Assembly: GCA_020026415.1 (NCBI GenBank)
Contig: JAHHQL010000016.1
Coordinates: forward strand, 1-36,834
Length of the DNA stretch: 36,834 bases
Direction: 5' to 3'
Source of the DNA: Alistipes sp.
Lineage (GTDB): Bacteria > Bacteroidota > Bacteroidia > Bacteroidales > Rikenellaceae
Part shown: positions 15,496 through 24,507 of the stretch, in pieces
Layout: each line of letters begins with the position of its first letter
How positions within the stretch are numbered: position 1 is the stretch's first letter
Program-made: the position numbers and the translations under genes
Notes under the pieces: generated by a model
Seen by the model: the letters and a program-made list of their open reading frames with translations, nothing else
The model's database searches: none
What the model was told of the DNA's origin: nothing

Positions 15496-16644
15496 ATGAC
15501 AGCAACCAGCAGACTGGTGTTCACGCTTGAGCAGAAGGACACCCGCTCGAAGGCGCGTGCCGGCGTATTGAAGACCGACCACGGCGACATTCTCACTCCG
15601 ATTTTCATGCCTGTGGGCACGGCGGCGACCGTGAAGGGTATTTTCCATCGGGATGTGCTTCATGAGGCACATGCCCAGATCATTCTGGCAAACACCTACC
15701 ACCTCTATATGCGCCCCGGCATGGACATCATCGAGCGTGCGGGGGGCGTGCATCGTTTCTCCACGTGGAACGGCCCGATGCTGACCGACAGCGGCGGATT
15801 TCAGGTATTTTCGCTGGCCGATTGCCGCAAACTGAAGGAGGAGGGCTGTCATTTCCGTTCGCACATCGACGGTTCGAAGCACCTCTTCACGCCCGAAAAC
15901 GTGATGGATACCGAGCGTACGATCGGTGCCGACATTATGATGGCGTTCGACGAATGTCCTCCGGGCGATGCTCCGCGCGAGTATGCCGCCAAATCGCTGG
16001 CACTCACCGAACGCTGGCTCGACCGCTGTTTCAACCGCTATCACCAGACCCGACCCAAATACGGACACTATCAGGCACTGTTCCCCATCGTGCAGGGCTG
16101 TACCTATCCCGACCTGCGTGCCCACGCCGCCGAGAATGTCCAGCAGTACGATGCCGACGGATACGCCATCGGCGGATTGGCCGTGGGCGAACCCACCGGG
16201 ACGATGTACGAGATGATCGAGGTGGTCAATGCCATCCTGCCCGAAGACCGCCCGCGCTACCTGATGGGGGTCGGAACGCCGATCAACATTTTGGAGGCGA
16301 TTTCCCGCGGTGTGGATATGTTCGACTGCGTGATGCCGACGCGAAACGGCCGTAACGGCCAGATTTTCACGGAAGAAGGGACGATCAACCTGCGCAACAA
16401 GAAGTGGGAGGACGACTTCTCTCCGCTCGACCCCCAAGGCACGGCGTTTGTCGATACGCTCTACTCGAAGGCTTATGTCCATCACTTGTGTGTGTGCGGA
16501 GAGATGCTCGCCGCACAGATCGCCTCGCTGCACAACATCGCGTTTTACCTGCGTCTGGTGGGCATGGCACGCCAACATATCCTTGCGGGCGATTTCCCCG
16601 AATGGAAGGAGATGATGGTCGCAAAACTGGGTCGCAGACTTTAA
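15496..16644 (+). CDS. tgt: Queuine tRNA-guanine transglycosylase (Tgt), lacking the three zinc cysteines
   Basis: Tgt replaces guanine-34 of tRNAs with GUN anticodons by preQ1, the first tRNA-bound step of queuosine synthesis. The 382-residue protein has the family blocks TPIFMPVGTAATVKG (34-48), LTDSGGFQVFSL (96-107, with catalytic D98), MMAFDECPPGD, GGLAVGEPTGTMYEM and the nucleophile segment FDCVMPTRNGRNG. In E. coli Tgt zinc is held by CxCxxC plus a histidine after the LDP motif; here the matching stretch reads PQGTAFVD (16432-16455), so all three cysteines are gone while the later SLHN histidine remains. The ATG at 15496 is chosen over an in-frame ATG at 15313 because homologues begin at this point. 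An LptF/G gene follows after 18 bases. Confidence 0.96.
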   Translation: MTATSRLVFTLEQKDTRSKARAGVLKTDHGDILTPIFMPVGTAATVKGIFHRDVLHEAHAQIILANTYHLYMRPGMDIIERAGGVHRFSTWNGPMLTDSGGFQVFSLADCRKLKEEGCHFRSHIDGSKHLFTPENVMDTERTIGADIMMAFDECPPGDAPREYAAKSLALTERWLDRCFNRYHQTRPKYGHYQALFPIVQGCTYPDLRAHAAENVQQYDADGYAIGGLAVGEPTGTMYEMIEVVNAILPEDRPRYLMGVGTPINILEAISRGVDMFDCVMPTRNGRNGQIFTEEGTINLRNKKWEDDFSPLDPQGTAFVDTLYSKAYVHHLCVCGEMLAAQIASLHNIAFYLRLVGMARQHILAGDFPEWKEMMVAKLGRRL

Positions 16645-16662
16645 ACATAAAAAAGTTCAACC

Positions 16663-17766
16663 ATGAAGTTTCGGTTTCCGGGATTCAAAATTTTGGATCG
16701 TTACATATTGGGTAAGTTCCTTTCGACTTACTTCTTTGCCATTGCGATGATCCTCATCATCGTGGTGATCTTCGACTATGTGGAGAAGATCGACGACTTC
16801 ACCGAGTTGAAGGCTCCCCTCAAGGCGATTGTCTTCGACTACTACCTCAATTTCATCCCGTTCTTTGCGAACCAGTTCAGCGGATTGTTCACGTTCATCG
16901 CCTGTATTTTCTTCACCTCGAAGATGGCCTATCAGACCGAGATCATCGCCATGTTGTCGGGCGGTATGTCGTTCCGCCGACTGATGTGGCCGTATTTCTT
17001 AGGTGCGCTGATCATCGGTTCGATGTCCCTGACCTTGAACCTGTGGGTGATCCCCATTTCGCAACGTCACGTGGTGAATTTCGAGCAGAAATACAACAAA
17101 CGCCGTATGCGTGCCACCTACGACCAGCATATCTACCGCCAGATCGAACCGGGCACGTTCGTCTATGTGAGAGGCTATACCGATGCCGAGAAACGCGCCT
17201 CGTTTTTCGCTCTGGAGCACTACGATGGGGGAAAGATCACCCGCTCGCTCGAAACCTCCAACGTGAAGTTCGACCCCGAATCGAAACGCTGGAGTGCGCA
17301 GAAATACATCCGTCGCTCGTTCGACTCGCTGGGCGTGGAGACCTTCACCCAACACCGTAACCTCGATACGCTCATCAACCTCGAAGCAACCGAGTTGGGA
17401 CGTATCAACGAGTTGGTGCAGACGATGAACATCACCGAGTTGAACACCTTCCTTTCGCAACAACGCCGCAAGGGATCCGACTCGATCAACATCATCGAGG
17501 TGGAACGCCATGCGCGCTTTGCCTACCCGCTCTCGACCTTCATTCTGACGCTGATCGGCGTGTCGCTCTCTTCGCGCAAGGTGCGCGGCGGTACGGGACA
17601 ACATATCGGTATCGGTACCGCCTTGTGCTTCTCCTATATCCTGATCCTGAGGTTCTTTCAGGAATTTGCCAAGGGCGGTGAACTCTCGCCGGGACTTGCC
17701 GTGTGGCTGCCGAACATCATCTATCTGTTCATTGCAATTTACCTTTATCAGAAAGCACCCAAATAA
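16663..17766 (+). CDS. LptF/LptG family permease (YjgP/YjgQ), lipopolysaccharide export
   Basis: LptF and LptG form the membrane part of the LptB2FG ABC transporter, which pulls lipopolysaccharide from the inner membrane towards the outer membrane. The 367-residue protein has the expected layout: membrane segments near 20-40, 60-85 and 105-130, a periplasmic beta-rich domain (about 131-285), and three C-terminal segments beginning at FAYPLSTFILTLIGVSLSS. The N-terminal signature ILDRYILGKFLSTYFFAIAM (10-29) is typical. Whether it corresponds to LptF or LptG cannot be told from this sequence alone. It follows tgt by 18 bases and precedes the PASTA gene by 8, so it is mid-operon. Confidence 0.93.
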   Translation: MKFRFPGFKILDRYILGKFLSTYFFAIAMILIIVVIFDYVEKIDDFTELKAPLKAIVFDYYLNFIPFFANQFSGLFTFIACIFFTSKMAYQTEIIAMLSGGMSFRRLMWPYFLGALIIGSMSLTLNLWVIPISQRHVVNFEQKYNKRRMRATYDQHIYRQIEPGTFVYVRGYTDAEKRASFFALEHYDGGKITRSLETSNVKFDPESKRWSAQKYIRRSFDSLGVETFTQHRNLDTLINLEATELGRINELVQTMNITELNTFLSQQRRKGSDSINIIEVERHARFAYPLSTFILTLIGVSLSSRKVRGGTGQHIGIGTALCFSYILILRFFQEFAKGGELSPGLAVWLPNIIYLFIAIYLYQKAPK

Positions 17767-17774
17767 ACCGAAAT

Positions 17775-18740
17775 ATGGACAAACTCAAAGAAATATTCAT
17801 CCGTTTGAAGCAGTATCCGTTGGTTTACCACCTGCTGCTCATCCTGTTGTCGATCCTTGCGCTGGCACTTCTGTGCCACTTCCTGATGCAGATCGGCACA
17901 CGCCACAGCGCACGTTGTACGGTACCCGATTTTTCGGGCGTGCACATCAACGAGGCACTGAAAATGGCACGCAGGAGCGATCTGGACATCCGCATCAACG
18001 ACTCGCTTTTCGTGCCGGCTTACGACGGCGGCATCGTCCTCGACCAATTGCCCGAAGGGGGTGTCGAAGTGAAACCCGGCCGTACGGTCTATGTGACGAT
18101 CAACTCGTTTCAGGAGAAGATGGTCCCCGTGCCGTTTGTGGCGGGCTACTCCCTGCGTCAGGCCAAGAATATGCTTGAAACGGCAGGACTTCAGATCGAG
18201 AAACTGGTCTATGAACCCGACTTGGCCACGAACTATGTCCTTGCCGAGTACTGCAAGAACAAACCCGTGCTTGAGGGGTCGCACATCATGACCGAATTTG
18301 GTACGGGCATCACGCTCCATGTGGGTATGCACGGCGGTGTGGGCTATACGATCGTTCCGATGGTCGTGGGTCTGTCGCTGAAAGATGCCAAGAGCCGCCT
18401 TTGGGAGGCAGGTCTCAATGTGGGCAGGATCGAATTTGAAGAGGACATCAATCTGTTGAATCAGAAGAATGCCCGTGTCTATGCGCAGACGCCCGAAGCA
18501 CGCCGCGGAGTGGCATTGGGATCGAAAGTGGGCTTCCGTCTGACGCTCGATGCCAAAAAACTTCACCGCGAGAAGAATCTGGCGGAACAACGAGCCAACG
18601 CCATCGAGGAGCAGGAACGCCAACTCGACGAACAACGCCGCGACTCCCTGCAACAACTCATGGGCGAATTGTCGTCTTTCGAGGTGACGATCGACTCGAC
18701 GGCCGTTGCCCGTCCCGAACTTGAACCGATCGAAGAATAG
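17775..18740 (+). CDS. PASTA domain-containing membrane protein
   Basis: A 321-residue protein anchored by one N-terminal membrane helix (about 16-38) with a short cytoplasmic end. The extracytoplasmic part holds three PASTA modules: about 47-112 (CTVPDFSGVHINEALKMA), 115-185 (VPVPFVAGYSLRQAKNMLE) and 192-260 (TIVPMVVGLSLKDAKSRLW), each ending in the usual GxxVxVxV-type strand. PASTA modules bind peptidoglycan or muropeptides. A charged coiled coil (about 262-300) forms the C-terminus. No kinase or transpeptidase domain is attached, unlike the PASTA kinases and penicillin-binding proteins of Gram-positive bacteria. The ATG at 17775 follows the LptF/G stop by 8 bases; the next gene starts 2 bases after its stop. 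Confidence 0.92.
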   Translation: MDKLKEIFIRLKQYPLVYHLLLILLSILALALLCHFLMQIGTRHSARCTVPDFSGVHINEALKMARRSDLDIRINDSLFVPAYDGGIVLDQLPEGGVEVKPGRTVYVTINSFQEKMVPVPFVAGYSLRQAKNMLETAGLQIEKLVYEPDLATNYVLAEYCKNKPVLEGSHIMTEFGTGITLHVGMHGGVGYTIVPMVVGLSLKDAKSRLWEAGLNVGRIEFEEDINLLNQKNARVYAQTPEARRGVALGSKVGFRLTLDAKKLHREKNLAEQRANAIEEQERQLDEQRRDSLQQLMGELSSFEVTIDSTAVARPELEPIEE

Positions 18741-18742
18741 AC

Positions 18743-19837
18743 ATGGAGGATTTGAAACAACGCGAAGACCTTCTGAAGGAGAATCCGGTGACGGATCTTC
18801 CCGAAGATGACGAGGAAGAGACCGACGGCCTTTACGAACACTTCTCGATCACGGCCGACAAGGGGCAGAAACTGCTCCGGCTGGACAAATATTTGGTGGC
18901 GCATACCGAGAACTGCTCGCGCAACCGCATTCAGGCGGCTGCCGACAACGGCAACATTCTGGTGAACGGCATACCCGCCAAATCGAGTTATAAGGTAAAA
19001 CCCTTCGACCACATCCAATTGGTGATGCCGTACCCGAAACGCGAGTATGAGATCATCCCGGAGAACATCTCGCTGGATATTCCCTATGAGGATGACGATG
19101 TGGTCATCGTCAATAAGGCGGCGGGCATGGTGGTGCATCCGGGTGTGGGCAACCACAACGGCACGCTGGTCAATGCCATGACCTACCACCTGCAAAACCT
19201 GCCGATGTTCTCCGAAGGCAATCAGCGTGCGGGACTGGTGCACCGCATCGACAAGGATACGTCGGGCATCCTCGTGATGGCCAAGAACGAGGAGGCTCTG
19301 GCCTACCTCGGCAAACAATTCTTCGATCACTCCATCACACGCCGCTATGTGGCGATGGTGTGGGGTAATTTCACCGAAGACGAGGGTACGATCGAGGGTA
19401 ATATCGGCCGCAGTCCGAAGGATCGTCAGAAGATGTATGTCTTTGAGGACGGCTCGCAGGGCAAACGCGCCGTGACACATTGGCGCGTCCTGAAACGTTT
19501 CGGCTATGTGACGTTGGTCGAATGCCGTCTGGAGACGGGACGCACGCACCAGATCCGTGTGCACATGTCGTGGATCGGCCATCCGCTCTTCAACGACGAA
19601 CGTTACGGCGGTGACCGCATTCTGAAGGGTACGACCTTTGCCAAATACAAGCAGTTCATCGAAAACTGCTTTGCGATCATGCCGCGACAGGCTCTCCATG
19701 CGCGGGTTTTGGGCTTCATTCATCCTTCGACCCGCAAGTATGTCGAATTTGAAAGTCCGCTTCCTGAGGATTTCAGCCGTCTGATCGAGAAGTGGGAGGC
19801 GTATGTCGCATCGCGCGAGGTGACGCCCGAAGAATAA
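18743..19837 (+). CDS. RluA/RluD family pseudouridine synthase
   Basis: This enzyme isomerises uridine to pseudouridine in RNA; RluD homologues modify helix 69 of 23S rRNA. The 364-residue protein has an acidic N-terminal extension (1-35), an S4 RNA-binding domain (about 44-100, LRLDKYLVAHTENCSRNRIQ), and the synthase domain with the catalytic HRIDKDTSG motif (167-175, D170), followed by RRYVAMVWG and the LETGRTHQIRVH block. The domain order is that of RluD. Substrate choice among RluA, RluC and RluD types cannot be fixed from sequence alone, so no symbol is given. It is 2 bases downstream of the PASTA gene. Confidence 0.94.
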   Translation: MEDLKQREDLLKENPVTDLPEDDEEETDGLYEHFSITADKGQKLLRLDKYLVAHTENCSRNRIQAAADNGNILVNGIPAKSSYKVKPFDHIQLVMPYPKREYEIIPENISLDIPYEDDDVVIVNKAAGMVVHPGVGNHNGTLVNAMTYHLQNLPMFSEGNQRAGLVHRIDKDTSGILVMAKNEEALAYLGKQFFDHSITRRYVAMVWGNFTEDEGTIEGNIGRSPKDRQKMYVFEDGSQGKRAVTHWRVLKRFGYVTLVECRLETGRTHQIRVHMSWIGHPLFNDERYGGDRILKGTTFAKYKQFIENCFAIMPRQALHARVLGFIHPSTRKYVEFESPLPEDFSRLIEKWEAYVASREVTPEE

Positions 19838-19925
19838 GAAGAAATATATTGCCGATTTCGACGCCGGATTCTGCTCCACGGGAGCGGGGGACGGCGCGGG
19901 ATCGTGTCAGCATAAAGTTACAATC

Positions 19926-21872
19926 ATGTTTTTACCCACATCAGTCAAAGAGGTGCGCGAACGCGGATGGGATCAGTTGGATGTGATCCTTTTTTCGGGT
20001 GATGCCTACATCGACCACCCGGCATTCGGTGCGGCGGTGATCGGCCGTCTGCTGGAGGCCGAGGGCTACCGTGTGGCGATTGTCCCCCAACCCAACTGGC
20101 AGGATGATCTGCGCGATTTCAAGAAGTTGGGCACGCCGCGTCTGTTTTTCGGCATTTCGGGCGGAGCGATGGACTCGATGGTCAATCATTATACGGCCAA
20201 CCTGCGCCTGCGCCACGACGATGCCTATACGCCGGGTGCCAAGGCGGGATTCCGTCCCGACCGCTGTGTCACGGTCTATTCCAAGATCCTGAAACGCCTC
20301 TTTCCGCACGTTCCCGTCGTGATCGGCGGCATCGAATCGTCGCTTCGCCGATTGACGCACTACGATTATTGGTCGGATTCGCTGTTCCCCTCGATTCTGG
20401 AGCAGTCGGGTGCCGATCTTCTGATCTACGGCATGGGCGAAAAGGTCGTGCAGGAGGTTGCCCGCAAGATGCGTAACGGCTATAACGCCAAACTTCTGCG
20501 CTCGGTGCGACAGGTGGCGTTCCGTGCCGATGCGGGATATGTCGAACGTCTCGACCCCGCCACGACCATCCGCCTCCGCTCGTTCGAGGAGTGCTGCGCC
20601 GACAAACGCGCCTTTGGCGAGAATTTCGTGCAGATCGAGACTCTGAGTAACCTCATGAATCCCCAATCGACACTGGTTGAGGGTGTAGGCGATCACTTTA
20701 TCGTGGTGACCCCGCCCAACGCCACCCTCACGACCGAGGAACTCGACCACTCGTTCGATCTTCCGTACGAACGTGCGCCCCACCCGCGCTATGAGGGCAA
20801 GGGCGACATCCCCGCGTGGGAGATGATCAAACACTCGGTGAACATCCACCGCGGATGCTTCGGCGGTTGTTCGTTCTGTACCATTTCGGCACATCAGGGT
20901 AAATTCATCAATTCGCGTAGCGAACGCTCCATCCTCAACGAAGTGGAGCAGATCACCCATATGCCCGATTTCAAGGGTTACCTGTCGGATGTGGGTGCGC
21001 CTTCGGCGAATATGTACCGCATGGGCGGCCGCAACAAGGAACTCTGCGCCAAATGCCGCCGTCCGTCATGCCTCCACCCGCGCAAATGCCCCAACCTGAA
21101 TAACGACCACCGCCCGCTGTTGGATCTTTACGGGAAGATCCGCAACGTGAAAGGCATCAAAAAGGCCTTTATCGGCAGCGGAATCCGATACGATCTGTTC
21201 GACGACTCGCCTTATTTGGAGACAGTCGTCAAATATCATACGTCGGGTCGTCTGAAGGTCGCTCCCGAACATACGGAGGATCGTGTGCTGAACCTCATGC
21301 GCAAGCCTCCTTTTGCCCTGTTCGAGAAACTCAACGCCGATTTCCACCGCATCTGCGATAAGGAGGGTCTGCGCTATCAACTTATCCCGTATTTCATTTC
21401 GTCCCACCCCGGATGCGAGGAGTGCGACATGCGCCACCTCTCGGAGAAGGTCTTGGGCAAACTGCATTTCACGCTTGAACAGGTGCAGGATCTCACGCCG
21501 ACCCCGATGACTTTCTCGTCGGTGATGTTCTATACGGGCATCAACCCCTATACGGGTGAGGAGGTCTTTGTCGCCAAGTCGCAGGAGGACAAACGCCGTC
21601 AGAAGAGTTATTTCTTCACGGACGAGAAACGCGAAGCCCTGCGCGGAGAGTTCCATCCCCACCGGATCCCGCACGGAGGCCGTAAGGTGCAAAACGGGAA
21701 ACTCTTCCGCCGAGACGACCGCCACTCCGCCCCGCGCCGTGACAATGCGCGTCCCGAACGCTTCGACGACCGTCAGACCGATCGCCGAACGGATTCCCGT
21801 CCAGACCGCTTCGGAGGGAAAAAAGGCGCGGTTTCACGTGGAACGGCACCCTTCAGGAAGAAACACTGCTAA
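19926..21872 (+). CDS. YgiQ family radical SAM protein with an Arg-rich C-terminal tail
   Basis: A 648-residue member of the YgiQ family, a conserved radical S-adenosylmethionine group whose reaction is not known. The N-terminal domain begins LPTSVKEVRERGWDQLDVIL (3-22), with DAYIDHPAFG (26-35) and the long conserved region typical of YgiQ; the cluster motif is NIHRGCFGGCSFC with C311, C315 and C318. A second cysteine cluster follows in KELCAKCRRPSCLHPRKCP. The last 60-70 residues are unusual: low complexity, dominated by Arg and Asp (RRDD, RRDN, DDRQ, DRRTD), and probably disordered. An 88-base gap without any recognisable element separates it from the pseudouridine synthase gene, and a strong terminator follows. 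Confidence 0.94.
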   Translation: MFLPTSVKEVRERGWDQLDVILFSGDAYIDHPAFGAAVIGRLLEAEGYRVAIVPQPNWQDDLRDFKKLGTPRLFFGISGGAMDSMVNHYTANLRLRHDDAYTPGAKAGFRPDRCVTVYSKILKRLFPHVPVVIGGIESSLRRLTHYDYWSDSLFPSILEQSGADLLIYGMGEKVVQEVARKMRNGYNAKLLRSVRQVAFRADAGYVERLDPATTIRLRSFEECCADKRAFGENFVQIETLSNLMNPQSTLVEGVGDHFIVVTPPNATLTTEELDHSFDLPYERAPHPRYEGKGDIPAWEMIKHSVNIHRGCFGGCSFCTISAHQGKFINSRSERSILNEVEQITHMPDFKGYLSDVGAPSANMYRMGGRNKELCAKCRRPSCLHPRKCPNLNNDHRPLLDLYGKIRNVKGIKKAFIGSGIRYDLFDDSPYLETVVKYHTSGRLKVAPEHTEDRVLNLMRKPPFALFEKLNADFHRICDKEGLRYQLIPYFISSHPGCEECDMRHLSEKVLGKLHFTLEQVQDLTPTPMTFSSVMFYTGINPYTGEEVFVAKSQEDKRRQKSYFFTDEKREALRGEFHPHRIPHGGRKVQNGKLFRRDDRHSAPRRDNARPERFDDRQTDRRTDSRPDRFGGKKGAVSRGTAPFRKKHC

Positions 21873-21881
21873 ACCCGCATG

Positions 21882-21918
21882 AAAAATCCCGAAACCGTTT
21901 CAGGTTTCGGGATTTTTT
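21882..21918 (+). terminator. Strong bidirectional terminator between ygiQ and the YeiH-type gene
   Basis: A 15-base perfect stem, AAAAATCCCGAAACC (21882-21896) / GGTTTCGGGATTTTT (21903-21917), has a 6-base loop. The A and T runs within the stem make it work on both strands, ending the ygiQ operon on one side and the exporter gene (stop at 21936) on the other. Confidence 0.93.
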
Positions 21919-21935
21919 GTATCCGAAAAATTAAA

Positions 21936-23219
21936 CTACCACATCGGCTTCAGGATACCGAACATGACGCAGGCGATGACGAACGTCACGATGATGTTGA
22001 AGGTCTGAGCCACGAGGAACGAACGCAATACGTTGCGGTTGTCCTTCGAGATGATGTCCTTGAGGCGGGTGTCAAGACCGATGCAGACGAACGCCAGCGA
22101 GAAGAACAACGTCGAGAACATCTTGGCGACATCTTTTTCGGGCAGTTTGCCCAGTTCGTTGGGGGTGAATATGCCGTACTCCTTCAGAAGCGAGAAGACG
22201 AGCGATGCCACCACGAAACCGATGATGAACTTCGGGAACTTCTCCCATACGATGCCCGGCGAAGGTTTCTGTGCGCCGCCACCCTGCTGATGGGTCGAGA
22301 GGTAGAGGGCGATGAAGAAGGCCACGACGCCGATCAGTACGTTCTGCGTACCCTTGATGATCATGGCATGGGTGTTGGCGACTTCACCGGCGATCATACT
22401 CGATGCGCCGACTCCCGACGTGGTGTCGATCGTACCGCCGATCCATGCACCCGTCACCTCCTGAACGGTCTGCGGATCATCGAACAAGAGAGGCAGGATC
22501 ATGTTTGCCAACCACGGCATCAGATAGATCATCGGCACGACGATAATCAGAATCAACGACACGATGTAGGGGAGTTTGTTCTCCTTGCTGCCCGTGGCGC
22601 GTTCGGCGGTGATGGCTGCCGACACACCGCAGATCGAAAGACCGCTGGCGAGGATCATGGCCGAGGGGCGATCCATCCCCGAACGGCATGCGTACCAATA
22701 GGCGAAGAACCAGACGACGGTCACGACCATGACGGCCTGCACCAGACCGAATATACCCGATTTCATCACATCCTGAATCATGATCGTGGCACCCAGACAC
22801 ACGACACCGATCTTGATGAAGAACTCGCCCTGAATGGCGGGTTTGAGCCATGCGGGCACGTGCCATGCGTTGCGGACGATCAGACCGAGGATCACCGAGA
22901 AGAATACGGCCTCGAAACCGTAGGCTTTGATGAAGGGGATCTTGGCGAGCATCTGCGCGACGATCGAGAGGGCGAAGACACATACGAGCGAGAGCAGAAG
23001 GCCTTTCATCGGACGTTTCAAGAGTGCCATGCCTGCATAGGTGATGACGGTCACGATGCCGAACAGGATGAGGATATTGTACCATGCCACCTCTCCGAAC
23101 AGGGTCGAGGGTACGTTGGGTACGTTTTTGGCAAATGTTCCTGCAAGGACGAGCAGGGGAATGGCAACCCATACGGTCACCCAGTCTTCGGTGCGGAGTT
23201 TGTCTGAAAATAGTTTCAT
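21936..23219 (-). CDS. YeiH family putative sulfate exporter (UPF0324)
   Basis: A 427-residue inner-membrane protein with about ten or more hydrophobic segments. Family features include YGFEAVFFSVILGLIVRN (99-116), the GEFFIKIGVVCLGATIMIQ block, the ILASGLSICGVSAAITAERA loop and IGGTIDTTSGVGASSM. Members of this group are annotated as putative sulfate or sulfonate-derived ion exporters; direct proof of substrate is limited. An N-terminal extension with a charged KLFSDKLRTEDW start precedes the first membrane segment. The gene follows the porin gene by 28 bases with no promoter or terminator between them, so the two appear to be one operon: a porin in the outer membrane and a transporter in the inner. 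Confidence 0.92.
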   Translation of the reverse strand: MKLFSDKLRTEDWVTVWVAIPLLVLAGTFAKNVPNVPSTLFGEVAWYNILILFGIVTVITYAGMALLKRPMKGLLLSLVCVFALSIVAQMLAKIPFIKAYGFEAVFFSVILGLIVRNAWHVPAWLKPAIQGEFFIKIGVVCLGATIMIQDVMKSGIFGLVQAVMVVTVVWFFAYWYACRSGMDRPSAMILASGLSICGVSAAITAERATGSKENKLPYIVSLILIIVVPMIYLMPWLANMILPLLFDDPQTVQEVTGAWIGGTIDTTSGVGASSMIAGEVANTHAMIIKGTQNVLIGVVAFFIALYLSTHQQGGGAQKPSPGIVWEKFPKFIIGFVVASLVFSLLKEYGIFTPNELGKLPEKDVAKMFSTLFFSLAFVCIGLDTRLKDIISKDNRNVLRSFLVAQTFNIIVTFVIACVMFGILKPMW

Positions 23220-23247
23220 GATATTGTTTTTTTTGTTTGTTGCGGGA

Positions 23248-24354
23248 TTAGAATTGTGCGGTGACCATCACGCCGATCCGGTTGTTGCCGCCCTTGAAGT
23301 GAAGGAAGAAGGGACTCGACCCGGCATAATCGACATAGGTGTAATTGATCATGGCGCGGAAATGCTTCACGGGATTCCACACCAGCGACATCGTGTAGTT
23401 CGTCTGACGCGAATTGTTGAAGTCGGTGTCCTGCAAGAAGGTGTCGTAACGCAGGGCAACCTGTGCCTTCTTCACGAAACGGAATGCCCCCGATACATAC
23501 CAACTGCTGCTCGTGACCTCCTTCAGGGGTTTTATCTCCTCTTCGGATGTGAGGTCGGCCATGCCGGTTTTGCCGCCGATCCATTCACCGCGAAGAATCA
23601 GACGAGTGCCTTCGTACTGCACGCCTGCGCTGTAACGGTCGCGCGTGGTCTTGTCCGCGCCGCTTTTGCCCGAGTAGAGCGATCCCGACACGGTCAGTGC
23701 CTTCATGGGATGAACGCCCATACGGAAAGTGATGTCCTTGTGGTTGTTTGAGTCTTTGGTGTTGATGCCCGAACCGCTCAATACGGCAAAATCATAACTG
23801 ATCAGATTGAACAGACGGCCGTTTACGTTGAAACCGAGATCACGATTGGCTCCGTTCACACCACAGAGATCCTTGCCGCCCACGAGTTTGGAGAAGGCCG
23901 TCGGCGTGTCGATAAATTCATAGGATGCGGGTTTGAACGAGGTGTTGAAGATCGTGAAGGGAATCTTGAACTGACCCGTCTTGAAATTCAATTCGTTCAT
24001 CGGATGATACTGCACGAAGGCATCGACAATCTTGGGTGATGCAAATTCCAATTGCAGACGATAGTCGAGTTTGTCTTTGAGCAGGTCGCCTTGGAGATTC
24101 AGACGGGCGCGTTTGATCGAGAAATCGGTTTTATCTTCGTTCCAGTCGAACAGGAGTTGGATGTAACCCGAAATTTCGGGCAGATGTTTTGCGATTTTGT
24201 CCCAACGCTCCGCACGCTTTTCCATGCGCTCGGCATTTTTCTCCAGACGCCCGATCTTTGCGGCGAGTTCTTCGAGGGACGGGGCGGGTGTGTTTTCCTG
24301 TGCAAACAGGGGACATATCATCAAAAGGGAGAGCAGTGTAAAAATGTATTTCAT
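23248..24354 (-). CDS. Outer-membrane porin (OprO/OprP phosphate-selective family)
   Basis: A 368-residue outer-membrane beta-barrel that would form a trimeric diffusion channel, possibly for anions. It has a signal peptide ending at FAQ (1-19), a short coiled coil (about 27-57, LAAKIGRLEKNAERMEKRAE) as in other long porins, then many alternating strands beginning ISGYIQLLFDWNEDKTDFSIK, with the KRARLNLQGDLL and FKTGQFKIPF signatures of the OprO/P group, and a C-terminal aromatic-ending strand (VMVTAQF). It is the first gene of the operon with the YeiH-type exporter and is driven by one of the clearest promoters in the window. The ion it prefers cannot be told from sequence. Confidence 0.92.
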   Translation of the reverse strand: MKYIFTLLSLLMICPLFAQENTPAPSLEELAAKIGRLEKNAERMEKRAERWDKIAKHLPEISGYIQLLFDWNEDKTDFSIKRARLNLQGDLLKDKLDYRLQLEFASPKIVDAFVQYHPMNELNFKTGQFKIPFTIFNTSFKPASYEFIDTPTAFSKLVGGKDLCGVNGANRDLGFNVNGRLFNLISYDFAVLSGSGINTKDSNNHKDITFRMGVHPMKALTVSGSLYSGKSGADKTTRDRYSAGVQYEGTRLILRGEWIGGKTGMADLTSEEEIKPLKEVTSSSWYVSGAFRFVKKAQVALRYDTFLQDTDFNNSRQTNYTMSLVWNPVKHFRAMINYTYVDYAGSSPFFLHFKGGNNRIGVMVTAQF

Positions 24355-24389
24355 ATTTGTTGTTTGGGATTGATTTTATGTTACGAGTG

Positions 24390-24420
24390 CAAAAGTACGG
24401 ATAATGCACTCGGTTGTCAA
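24390..24420 (-). promoter_or_regulatory. Consensus promoter for the porin-exporter operon
   Basis: On the minus strand TTG (24418-24420), exactly 20 bases, then TACTTTTG (24390-24397). Both boxes and the spacing match the Bacteroidetes consensus. The predicted leader is about 30 bases. Confidence 0.82.
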
Positions 24421-24445
24421 TAAGCGAAAACACCTAAAAAACCGA

Positions 24446-24473
24446 TAAAAAGCGACAGGTTGAAACCTGTCGC
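24446..24473 (-). terminator. Terminator after recO
   Basis: A perfect 9-base stem GCGACAGGT (24452-24460) / ACCTGTCGC (24465-24473) with a 4-base loop is followed on the minus strand by TTTTT. It lies about 35 bases after the recO stop. A T7 tract on the other side allows weaker use on the plus strand. Confidence 0.88.
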
Positions 24474-24507
24474 CGATCTTTTTTTGCGTAAAATAGTTGC
24501 AGAACGG

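Noticed and set aside
19838..19925. Possible small RNA or leader between the pseudouridine synthase and ygiQ genes
   Set aside because: The 88 bases show no clear promoter, terminator or extended stem; I cannot support any element there.
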